NCBI RefSeq assembly: GCF_000615765.1
Contig: NZ_BAMI01000019.1
Span: forward strand, 1 to 33,543
Reading direction: 5' to 3'
Source of the DNA: Ligilactobacillus equi DSM 15833 = JCM 10991
Lineage (GTDB): Bacteria; Bacillota; Bacilli; Lactobacillales; Lactobacillaceae
DNA length: 33,543 bases
Position numbers and translations under genes: made by a program. Positions 15,801-21,714 of this stretch are shown here, in pieces; within the stretch, counting starts at the first letter, position 1; every line of letters begins with the position of its first letter. A model generated the notes under the pieces. The model saw nothing but the letters and a program-made list of their open reading frames with translations. It made no database searches and had not been told where the DNA came from.

Positions 15801-17564
15801 CTAACTTTAGACATGCGCTTATTAGACCCAGAATCAAGTTCTAAGGACTCTAAAAAGCTCTCGCAGGTAATTAGTAATGTTATGGACGTTTACAAGCGTA
15901 CAGACGACCACAAGGGCACACAAATGATTTTCTCAGACCAAGGTACTCCAAAAAAGACAGATACCTTTTCTGTTTACCAAGACTTAAAGGATCGTTTAGT
16001 AGCCGCAGGTATTCCTGAAAACGAAATTGCTTTTATGCACGATGCCAAAGACGAAAACGCTAAGACAGTATTATCTCGGAAGATGAATGCAGGTCAAGTG
16101 CGGATTTTGATTGCTTCTACTGAAAAAGGTGGTACAGGGCTTAACGTACAACAACGTATGAAAGCCGTACACCACCTTGACGTGCCTTGGAAGCCATCTG
16201 ATATCATTCAACGCAACGGTCGCTTAATTCGTCAAGGTAACATGTTCAAAGGCGTAGTAACTTACTACTACATCACAAAAGGCTCCTTTGATAACTACTT
16301 ATGGCAAATTCAAGAAAACAAGTTAAAGTACATCACACAAATTATGACAAACAAGAGCCCTATTCGCTCTATGTCTGATATTGATGATGAAGTCATGACC
16401 TCCTCTGACTTTAAAGCGATTGCTACTTCTAACCCATTCTTAAAGACTAGTATTGAATTGAACAACCGTATTGACTTGTTATCTCAACAAAAGCGTAACT
16501 GGGAACGTAGTCAAGACGCTAAGCGTCGCAATGTTGAAATAGCAAATCAACTTTTACCTAAGCTTCAAGCAAACTTGAAGGATATTGAAGCTGATTTAGC
16601 CTATGTAACTGACAGTAACCTTCAAAATCAAGACTTCGAAATGACTATTGACGGTCAAACTTATGACAAGCGCGCTAATGCAGGTATGGCATTACACCGT
16701 ATCTTAAACTCACTTTACATTGGAAACCGTTTTAATGTTGATGAAAAGGGCTTGATTGAAGTTGGTAATTACCACGATTTCAAGATTAAAATTGATGACA
16801 AACGTCCATCAACTCAAATTGGTAAGGCATTCTTAATCAAGAATGTTTACTTAGTACGTAACTTTACCTACACCGTACAAGTAGAATTAGCACCACATAA
16901 CCAAATTGGGTCTATTCAACGTATTATCAATAAGATTAACCGCTTAGAACGTCCACTCAAAGAAAAGCAACAATCTATCAAGACACACGAGAAAGTTATT
17001 GAAATTGGCTTCGATACCAATGGTTTCGACAAGGACGAAGCTTTAGAATACCTCCGTCAAAAGCAATTCTTACTTTCTCCATATGTTTCTAGCGACGAGA
17101 AAATTAACATCGCAGAAATCAACGAAAAGTTAACTGAATTTGATGATGATTTCTTAGCTAGTCACCCTAACTTTGACTTAACTAATGATGCAGTAGTCCT
17201 TGAAAAGCAAGATAACTTAGAAGAAAAGTCACGTTACCAAACTACTGTCAACTACCACGACTTCGACGCTGTTAAGTTTGACGTTGACATGCAAGTTAAG
17301 CCTGAACCTGAAGAAAGTACAATCAAAGTAGTAACAACCACTACTACTCGTACTGAAAATAAGAAGAAAATTACACAGACATCTGTAAATGCCACAGCTA
17401 AGACAACTTCTCGTACAAAACTGGACGATAAGTCTAATATTGAAATTTCTGAACAATTAAACTTGTTTGACCTTATCCCACAAGAAGACGAAAAAACTGC
17501 TTCAGTTTCAATTACTATCAAGAAGACTGTCGTAACCGAACCTGAACAACTTAGCTTGTTCTAA
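12873..17564 (+). CDS. SNF2-like helicase half of a DarB-like protein, with clamp-binding tail
   Basis: 1563 residues. The N-terminus (ENVLGDYEVKHFMGGRLSV) resembles the linker after the methyltransferase domain in fused methyltransferase-helicase proteins, so this is the second half of the protein begun at 7194. Helicase motifs: AHEVGAGKT (Walker A, about 621-630), DEAH (about 785-788), ATGTPVSNS (motif III, about 835), STEKGGTGLN and QRNGRLIRQGN (motifs V and VI, about 1085-1122). A coiled region follows, then a Thr-rich disordered tail. The tail has two textbook sliding-clamp-binding peptides: QLNLF at 1528-1532 and QLSLF as the last five residues. Strong ribosome binding site AAGGAGG; own element in front and own terminator behind. 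Probable role: ATP-driven translocation on DNA in anti-restriction, repair or replication, recruited by the clamp encoded at 19960. Confidence 0.88.
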   Translation: MSNTQLIWNKPIEVQENVKANPYFVYNLENVLGDYEVKHFMGGRLSVKAPEEQNLQQAIKDSFDNFKELENNNVPNHQNLAALETVEAANDGLPDNIVNLAMYSYGFDRKTGKIYYRDYNGIKESAKTASLVFFEDKDGNFLGFDRSETSAIVKEFKEITKKNPSAITSIYRNSKAVTTGKHKGQFKQTYFYNKPLSQNEKERIIGMIGIKEAYRKIIDLQQKENYDVQAFDNLLVKLNTCYDEFLLKFGYLNDKVNARLFESDDSYPLIASLEDELPPKENSKQVDYKKAQAFFEPTIRPLSKPTTVNNAIDALNFSLSLGKGVDFSVMTSIYPNSTKESLIEELGNNIMLDIEAYAMFRNVEYVQRNDALSGDILTKIDLVKELEEEGDTAANWSLYLKELEDVKPKTISLADISYKLGSSWIPDNVFAMFAAATFSDHEFNSVDDFVFDDNIPKLDSPEYNDVFEKSPKHIIINSQFQRYYMDYGWARVNLALGLEDSKKYSRGSDIMTYLMRNELPTITKIDENDESGKKRVTDPVATANLRQVEKRLENLFKEFVVSRPEVSQLIETTYNQEFNRIKLKEYDGSHLEFNGLAKQFNLRGYQKNAVQRILEDKRALLAHEVGAGKTLTMVAAAFKLKDLGLVKKPMFVVPSNLTAQFGQEILKFFPNKKVLVTTKKDFEKSHRKLFVSRIMTSDYDGIVIGQSQFEMIPVSKETEEKFIQRQYNELLSVIASAEKDDKYLTVKELERRKNKLKERLDALGKIKRDSFITFENLGVDFLFVDEAHGYKNVAPISNLGQIKGINSVTAKKNLDMQAKINYLHEKFNNRNVVFATGTPVSNSISEMYIMMNYIQPDVLAKYGVGNFDDWVGAFGLIESSLELNPTGSKYVSTKRFSKFVNLPELMSLYKTSTDIMTSDSLDLDIPDSQKVVITSDLTEQQKLKLAELVERSEKLHTEDVDPTEDNMLKITGEARKLTLDMRLLDPESSSKDSKKLSQVISNVMDVYKRTDDHKGTQMIFSDQGTPKKTDTFSVYQDLKDRLVAAGIPENEIAFMHDAKDENAKTVLSRKMNAGQVRILIASTEKGGTGLNVQQRMKAVHHLDVPWKPSDIIQRNGRLIRQGNMFKGVVTYYYITKGSFDNYLWQIQENKLKYITQIMTNKSPIRSMSDIDDEVMTSSDFKAIATSNPFLKTSIELNNRIDLLSQQKRNWERSQDAKRRNVEIANQLLPKLQANLKDIEADLAYVTDSNLQNQDFEMTIDGQTYDKRANAGMALHRILNSLYIGNRFNVDEKGLIEVGNYHDFKIKIDDKRPSTQIGKAFLIKNVYLVRNFTYTVQVELAPHNQIGSIQRIINKINRLERPLKEKQQSIKTHEKVIEIGFDTNGFDKDEALEYLRQKQFLLSPYVSSDEKINIAEINEKLTEFDDDFLASHPNFDLTNDAVVLEKQDNLEEKSRYQTTVNYHDFDAVKFDVDMQVKPEPEESTIKVVTTTTTRTENKKKITQTSVNATAKTTSRTKLDDKSNIEISEQLNLFDLIPQEDEKTASVSITIKKTVVTEPEQLSLF

Positions 17565-17570
17565 AATAAA

Positions 17571-17597
17571 ACCACCTTATTTCGGTGGTTTTATTTT
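17571..17597 (+). terminator. Terminator hairpin of helicase gene, before element copy 5
   Basis: AACCACC (17571-17577) pairs with GGTGGTT (17584-17590), followed by TTATTTT; 6 nt after the helicase stop codon. Confidence 0.8.
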
Positions 17598-17598
17598 A

Positions 17599-17632
17599 GG
17601 GCTAAAGCCCCTATTTTTCTTATTATGTAGTT
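17599..17632 (+). promoter_or_regulatory. Dispersed hairpin/TATGTAG element, copy 5
   Basis: GGGC-TAAA-GCCC (17599-17610), CTATTTTTCT, TATGTAGTT (17624-17632). It heads the gene run 17665-19859. Confidence 0.88.
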
Positions 17633-17664
17633 ACACCTATCGACGCAGAAAGGGAAAAATACAA

Positions 17665-17754
17665 ATGAAAAAAATAAAATTAAACCCAAAGCAAAAAGAA
17701 AACTTATTTTGGACATTTTTTGTCGTCGCTATAATTGGCTTTTCTATTGCATGA
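17665..17754 (+). CDS. 29-aa N-terminal membrane-anchor frame, overlapping the next frame
   Basis: ATG behind AGAAAGGG. It reads MKKIKLNPKQKENLFWTFF, continues hydrophobic to IGFSIA, then meets TGA. Its stop overlaps the ATG of the 17751 frame as ATGA. Reading GCA followed by ATG across the junction would extend the hydrophobic helix into MITIATLAPV, giving one normal signal-anchor protein. So this is either the 5' part of a gene broken by loss of one base, or a tiny membrane peptide coupled to the next gene. Confidence 0.55.
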   Translation: MKKIKLNPKQKENLFWTFFVVAIIGFSIA

Positions 17755-18122
17755 TAACCATAGCCACTCTAGCACCCGTTAAAAATAGAGATAATTTGCC
17801 TAACGGGTCATCCCCTCGGCAAGAAAATACAATCCACGCTAAATCAGTCAGCACAAAGAAAGTCAAAACGCTAGTTGCTACTGAATATGATAAGCACTTT
17901 GAAGACATCAAATACCACATGTTGAAAATCAATACCATCCCAACTACCTATTCTTTTCATTGCGGTAATAAATGGATTGATGTTGAGGCTAAAAATGTTA
18001 CTTATCGCTATGTAATACCCGGAAATAACAAAGATTCTCTGCCAAAAGCAGAAGTACACATTGACGAAAATGGCTACAAGACAGCCATTATTACCTTGTT
18101 AGCATCCGAAGACAAAGACTAA
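17751..18122 (+). CDS. Unknown exported or anchored protein, C-terminal part of a likely split gene
   Basis: 123 residues if started at the ATG overlapping the preceding stop. The first 10 residues (MITIATLAPV) are hydrophobic and probably complete the membrane helix begun in the upstream frame; a polar linker and a beta-rich soluble domain follow (HCGNKWIDVEAKNVTYRYV to AIITLLASEDKD). No ribosome binding site precedes this ATG, so it depends on coupling or on an intact ancestral frame. Family not recognised. Confidence 0.55.
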   Translation: MITIATLAPVKNRDNLPNGSSPRQENTIHAKSVSTKKVKTLVATEYDKHFEDIKYHMLKINTIPTTYSFHCGNKWIDVEAKNVTYRYVIPGNNKDSLPKAEVHIDENGYKTAIITLLASEDKD

Positions 18123-18162
18123 ATAATAGTTTGATTTAGTGATGCTATTTTCATCTCGGTAA

Positions 18163-18187
18163 TAAATTACTGAGTTTCCTCACACCC
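18163..18187 (+). other. Hairpin in the intergenic gap
   Basis: CTCGGTAAT-AA-ATTACTGAG forms a 9-bp stem (one G-T), followed by TTTCC. It may be an attenuator, an RNA-stability hairpin or a weak terminator between 18122 and 18222. Confidence 0.35.
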
Positions 18188-18221
18188 TTACGCGACCAAA
18201 AAAGAAAGGATGTTTTTTAAT

Positions 18222-18452
18222 ATGTTTTATGTATATAACACCATTACCCGCAAAGTAGTCTCCCAAGCTAGTAATTCAAAAGAAGCTCGTCAAACAGCAC
18301 TAAAACTTCAACAAAAGTATTTAAAGCAACACAACCCTAACTATATTATTGAGAAAAATATACCTTCAGACGAAGTTGACCGTATTTTACAAATCGCTGC
18401 TTTTAGCTACTGTGACGACAAGTATCTTACGTTAGCAAAAATTTCTTTTTAG
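18222..18452 (+). CDS. Unknown 76-aa protein
   Basis: The ATG at 18222 is preferred over the one at 18210, which lies inside the AGAAAGGA ribosome binding site. The protein starts MFYVYNTITRKVVSQASNSK and is basic and helical (EARQTALKLQQKYLKQ), with IIEKNIPSDEVDRIL near the end. It resembles short phage proteins in size and style; no family recognised. 11 bp before the next gene. Confidence 0.65.
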   Translation: MFYVYNTITRKVVSQASNSKEARQTALKLQQKYLKQHNPNYIIEKNIPSDEVDRILQIAAFSYCDDKYLTLAKISF

Positions 18453-18463
18453 GAGGCTTCAAA

Positions 18464-18874
18464 ATGGACGACATGACAGATATTTACCGATCATACGAAT
18501 TTATGCGGGCCAATATGCCTAAACCAATTACCAAAGAACAGCTAAAAGAAAAACTTAGTCCCACTACTCACTTAGAATTCGTTATTCGCGAAGACGGGCT
18601 TATTCAACCATTACGTGGAAGTCACGAAAATGTTATGGTATTTCTCATCTGTAACCGAGACAATATCACTTATGCTGACTATATGGAAAATATGCCCAAA
18701 GAATATTGGTTTGATACATGGGACTATGCCTTCTTGCACTATGGTGGTATTTTTGTTTGGCCCGACAGGCAAATATCAGGCAAAAAGACCACTCCAGAAG
18801 CTCAAAATACATGTAATTGGTTATTAGATAACCACATTATTTACAAATGGAAGAGGGGTGAAATCAATGGTTAA
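18464..18874 (+). CDS. Unknown 136-aa protein
   Basis: ATG behind TAGGAGG. It is aromatic-rich in the middle (YWFDTWDYAFLHYGGIFVWP), soluble, and without recognised motifs. Its last codons overlap the start of the Panacea-domain gene by 8 bp, so translation of the two is probably coupled. As the immediate upstream neighbour of a Panacea protein it could be the cognate toxin; nothing in the sequence proves this. Confidence 0.7.
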   Translation: MDDMTDIYRSYEFMRANMPKPITKEQLKEKLSPTTHLEFVIREDGLIQPLRGSHENVMVFLICNRDNITYADYMENMPKEYWFDTWDYAFLHYGGIFVWPDRQISGKKTTPEAQNTCNWLLDNHIIYKWKRGEING

Positions 18875-19334
18875 GTATTCTTATAATGATGTAGCTGATT
18901 GGTTTTTAGTTGAAGGAAAAGGTAAAATTTCGCCTAAGAAGTTACAGAAATTAGTTTATTATGCCTATGCATGGGTTTTAACATTATTAAACGATTCGAG
19001 CGAAGAGTTGAATATAAGATTATTTGATGACGCAAAATTTGAAGCATGGGTTCACGGCCCAGTTCTTCGTGATCTACATGCGGAGTATGCTAGTTACGGT
19101 TTCGAGAATATAGAAGAACCTAAGGAACAACCTGAGTTTGTTGAGGATATTCAGGATATACTTGAACAAGTTTGGGAAGTATACGGAAATTATTCAGCTG
19201 ATCAATTAGAAAGCATGACACATCAAGAAAAACCTTGGAGAAATGCACGCAAGGATTTATCACCATTAGACAGTAGCTCCACTTTAATAGATGATCGTGA
19301 TATATTTAATTGCTACATTCAAAGAGTAGGTTAA
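18867..19334 (+). CDS. Panacea-domain (SocA-like, DUF4065) protein, candidate antitoxin
   Basis: 155 residues from the ATG behind GAGGGGTG. Hallmarks: VADWFLVEGKGKISPKKLQK, LVYYAYAW, FEAWVHGPVLRDLH, then SMTHQEKPWRNAR near the end. This is the pattern of the DUF4065/Panacea family, whose members include Caulobacter SocA and many hyperpromiscuous antitoxins that neutralise unrelated toxins. The reading frame overlaps the gene at 18464 and is followed after 1 bp by a 52-residue basic protein; either could be the toxin. The gene sits one small gene upstream of the element's DnaN-type clamp. In Caulobacter the SocA partner SocB targets DnaN, but no SocB-like protein is recognisable here. Confidence 0.8.
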   Translation: MVKYSYNDVADWFLVEGKGKISPKKLQKLVYYAYAWVLTLLNDSSEELNIRLFDDAKFEAWVHGPVLRDLHAEYASYGFENIEEPKEQPEFVEDIQDILEQVWEVYGNYSADQLESMTHQEKPWRNARKDLSPLDSSSTLIDDRDIFNCYIQRVG

Positions 19335-19335
19335 T

Positions 19336-19494
19336 ATGGGAAAAAATAAAAAACGAGTAGTTAGCCCTTCTAAACCTAAAAGGAATGTTTCGATAGATAA
19401 TAAATCTAAATTACAAGACATTATCTATATAGATTTTAATAAATATCCAAAATGGATAACAGATGAAAATATTACGGAAAGCGAGAATCAATAA
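19336..19494 (+). CDS. 52-aa basic protein after the Panacea gene
   Basis: The frame opens at an ATG 1 bp after the Panacea stop (GGTTAATATGGG). It begins MGKNKKRVVSPSKPKRNVSI, a very basic, probably disordered stretch, and ends with a hydrophobic/aromatic part (IIYIDFNKYPKWI) and an acidic tail. No separate ribosome binding site is strong; GTAGGTTAAT could serve. Tight spacing supports expression with the Panacea gene, making it a candidate partner. Not recognised. Confidence 0.5.
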   Translation: MGKNKKRVVSPSKPKRNVSIDNKSKLQDIIYIDFNKYPKWITDENITESENQ

Positions 19495-19496
19495 CC

Positions 19497-19859
19497 ATGG
19501 AAAAAGAAATATACAATCTAACCGGAGAAATAATCGTCATCACAGACAAAGAAGACAAGCTCATCACTCAATACGAGCCTGATGGACCAATCATTAGCTT
19601 TAATTATTCCAAAAACATTATCGGCTCAATCAGCAATGGCTCAGTACCAGTTGCTATATTACAGCCTCAATTAGATAAACGGTGTAAATACATTTTAGAC
19701 TTACCTAAGTCAGCTTACGTTATCGTCCCAGAAGCATGCGTTAACGACCTTTATCGCATTCGCCCTGATCTTAACATCTTTACTCCGGGAATTACCAAAG
19801 TTGGCCCATTCAACGAAGAATTTGCAATAAGTTACGAAGAATTTGTTAAACGCTATTAA
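19497..19859 (+). CDS. Small phage-type protein with NLT start and RPD...PG motif
   Basis: 120 residues. It opens EIYNLTGEIIVITD, has YEPDGPIISF at 26-35 and GSVPVAIL near 50, then SAYVIVPEACVNDLYRIRPD at about 72-91 and TPG at 96-98. This follows the plan of small phage proteins that begin with an NLTPH-type motif and end IVS..V......RPDL..PG (recalled; function unknown). The C-terminal motif recurs in the proteins at 5641 and 2978. The ribosome binding site is weak; the gene begins 2 bp after the 52-residue frame and ends the run headed by element copy 5. Confidence 0.7.
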   Translation: MEKEIYNLTGEIIVITDKEDKLITQYEPDGPIISFNYSKNIIGSISNGSVPVAILQPQLDKRCKYILDLPKSAYVIVPEACVNDLYRIRPDLNIFTPGITKVGPFNEEFAISYEEFVKRY

Positions 19860-19866
19860 CTTAATA

Positions 19867-19890
19867 TGCCACTACCTAAGTGGTATTTTT
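19867..19890 (+). terminator. Terminator hairpin before element copy 6
   Basis: CCACT (19869-19873) pairs with AGTGG (19879-19883), followed by TATTTTT; short stem. Confidence 0.55.
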
Positions 19891-19891
19891 A

Positions 19892-19924
19892 GGGCTAAAG
19901 CCTTATTTTCTCGATTATGTAGTT
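19892..19924 (+). promoter_or_regulatory. Dispersed hairpin/TATGTAG element, copy 6
   Basis: GGGC-TAAA-GCCT (19892-19903; outer pair G-T), TATTTTCTC, TATGTAGTT (19916-19924). It lies 35 nt before dnaN. Confidence 0.85.
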
Positions 19925-19959
19925 TAAAAATTCAGAAAAAACAGAAAGGATAAATAGCT

Positions 19960-21117
19960 ATGGAAATTAAAATCGAAACAAAAACATTTAAGAAGCTCAT
20001 GAAAGACATGGGCATTGCAATCGGTAGTAAGCCAACAATTAGTACCTTAGAATCAGTAAAAATTGTTGCCACCGAAGAAAACATTATCTTCACAACTTCA
20101 GATATTGACCTCACCTTAGTTAAAACTGTTTTAACTGGAGATAAAGTGTTTGTTAATGAACCCGGTAGCATTCTTATGCCTTTTAGATTATCAAGTAACA
20201 TTATTAACAAGTTATCAGGTAAAACGATTACTGTGCAAACAAAATCTGATACCGAAGCACATATTAAGTCTGGTAAAAGTAAGTTCAAAATCAGTGTTTT
20301 AAGTGCTGACATGTTCCCTACCATTCCAGAAACAAACGCTGATGATAAATCATTAACCTTTGCAACTGATGACTTTGCCACTGTAATTAAGAAAGTTAGC
20401 CACGCTGCTAGTACACAAGAAAGTAGACCAACGTTAACAGGTTTACACTTCTCAACCAGTCAAGTTACAAATGGCGATCAAGAAGAAAATGTACTATCGG
20501 TAGAAGCTACTGATACTCACGTTATGGCGAAAGTTACTACTGATATTAATACTGATGGCATTGAATGGGATGCTATCATACCTGCAAAGCCTTTAACTAA
20601 AATCAGTTCAATCTTAGAAGAAAATAATGAAGTTGAAATTCAGTTTACCCCTAATCAAGGTCAAATTACCTTTAACTTGGGCCAAAACAGAATCTTACTT
20701 CGGCTTATAGAAGGTAACTACCCTGACACAAGTAGAATCATCCCACCTATCAGTGATGATTGTACAATTAAATTAAAGCGTAAAGATGTGTTAGACACTT
20801 TCGGACGTGCTACTATTATTGCGAAAACTGCTAAATCTCTAGTTTCACTTTTAGAAATCAAAGATGATAAATTAACAGTTTCAAGTAACAGTCCGTCAAC
20901 TGGTGATATGCACGAAGAACTTAGTTTTGAACCAGTATCAAGTACGGTAAAAGAACTTAAGATTGGTATGAACCCTCACTATATCATCCAAACTGTATCT
21001 CAAATTACATCAGATAACGTTATCTTAAGTTTTAACAACTCACTTCGTCCTTTCAGAGTAGTAAACCCTGAAGACGATAACTATATTCAAATCATCACAC
21101 CTATTCGATTGGCTTAA
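19960..21117 (+). CDS. dnaN: DNA polymerase III beta subunit (sliding clamp)
   Basis: 385 residues, close to the 366-380 of bacterial DnaN, with the three-domain layout expected. The N-terminus KTFKKLMKDMGIAIGSKPTI and SVKIVATEENIIFTTSDIDL matches domain 1. LSADMFPTIPE, then STQESRPTLTGLHF and EATDTHVMAK match domain 2. LIEGNYPDTSRIIP, MNPHYIIQTV and a C-terminus ending ITPIRLA match domain 3, including the conserved end that lines the partner-binding pocket. ATG follows AGAAAGGA. It stands alone between element copy 6 and a strong terminator, with no dnaA or recF nearby, so it is an element-borne extra clamp rather than the chromosomal origin locus. Likely partners in the window are the helicase (two QLxLF peptides) and perhaps the PcfK-like protein. 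Confidence 0.93.
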   Translation: MEIKIETKTFKKLMKDMGIAIGSKPTISTLESVKIVATEENIIFTTSDIDLTLVKTVLTGDKVFVNEPGSILMPFRLSSNIINKLSGKTITVQTKSDTEAHIKSGKSKFKISVLSADMFPTIPETNADDKSLTFATDDFATVIKKVSHAASTQESRPTLTGLHFSTSQVTNGDQEENVLSVEATDTHVMAKVTTDINTDGIEWDAIIPAKPLTKISSILEENNEVEIQFTPNQGQITFNLGQNRILLRLIEGNYPDTSRIIPPISDDCTIKLKRKDVLDTFGRATIIAKTAKSLVSLLEIKDDKLTVSSNSPSTGDMHEELSFEPVSSTVKELKIGMNPHYIIQTVSQITSDNVILSFNNSLRPFRVVNPEDDNYIQIITPIRLA

Positions 21118-21123
21118 CAACGC

Positions 21124-21163
21124 AAAAAAGGATGTACAGCATTGACCGTACATCCTTTTTTAT
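21124..21163 (+). terminator. Terminator of dnaN
   Basis: AAAAAAGGATGTAC (21124-21137) pairs perfectly with GTACATCCTTTTTT (21148-21161), 10-nt loop; usable in both directions. Confidence 0.92.
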
Positions 21164-21195
21164 TACGCACGTGTAAACGCAATAAGTGATAAAAA

Positions 21196-21290
21196 AGAAT
21201 TAAATTAAATTAGATTAAGTTAGGTTAAATAACCTTAACATAAGGACGACTTAGACAGAAGTTCTTATGACTTGATATGACTTAACATCG
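21196..21290. repeat. AT-rich quasi-repeats and inverted repeat
   Basis: A run of TTAAAT/ATTAAG-type units (21200-21230), an inverted repeat GTTAGGTTA-AA-TAACCTTAAC (21219-21239, one bulge) and a direct repeat of TATGACTT (about 21266-21284) fill the space between dnaN and a small minus-strand gene. This could be an origin-like or operator region; no replication initiator is nearby. Confidence 0.35.
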
Positions 21291-21346
21291 TAGTTCAAAC
21301 GCGAAGAAAGGCACAAATCCGCTCCTACAATGTGCAAATATTATTA

Positions 21347-21547
21347 CTATACAGTAACAGCTTCCTTAGCAATCTTTAAGCAATCCCAAAATCCAGAAGA
21401 ATTCAAATTATTTTCAACTTGATTCCAATAAAAATCGGAAAGTTCCTTATTATCAAGTGCTAATTCTGCAATTTTTGGATTTAAATTTAAAGCTCTAAGA
21501 ACTTCTTTTCCCAATACTTCACATTGTTCGTTAGATAAGTTTTGCAT
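21347..21547 (-). CDS. Unknown 66-aa protein
   Basis: On the minus strand ATG is preceded by GAAAGAAGG. The protein is acidic and helical (MQNLSNEQCEVLGKEVL to LKIAKEAVTV), with no recognised family. It is the only minus-strand gene between dnaN and erf, and the extended -10 TGCTAAAAT lies upstream on the minus strand, so it appears independently transcribed and divergent from erf. Confidence 0.6.
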   Translation of the reverse strand: MQNLSNEQCEVLGKEVLRALNLNPKIAELALDNKELSDFYWNQVENNLNSSGFWDCLKIAKEAVTV

Positions 21548-21714
21548 ATTTTTTGGCCTTCTTTCGATTTTTCCCCTTATAAAAAACCATTTATTTTTTT
21601 CGTTTTTTATTTACGATTTTTGTTCACGTTTTTATTTTAGCACATAATTCCTAAAAATAAAACAAAAATATATATATAATTTCATGATTTTTATACAGAA
21701 AGGTTTGGTACACA

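Noticed and set aside
19960-21117. Chromosomal replication-origin locus because of dnaN
   Set aside because: No dnaA, recF or gyrase genes nor DnaA-box cluster nearby; neighbours are phage- and plasmid-type genes.
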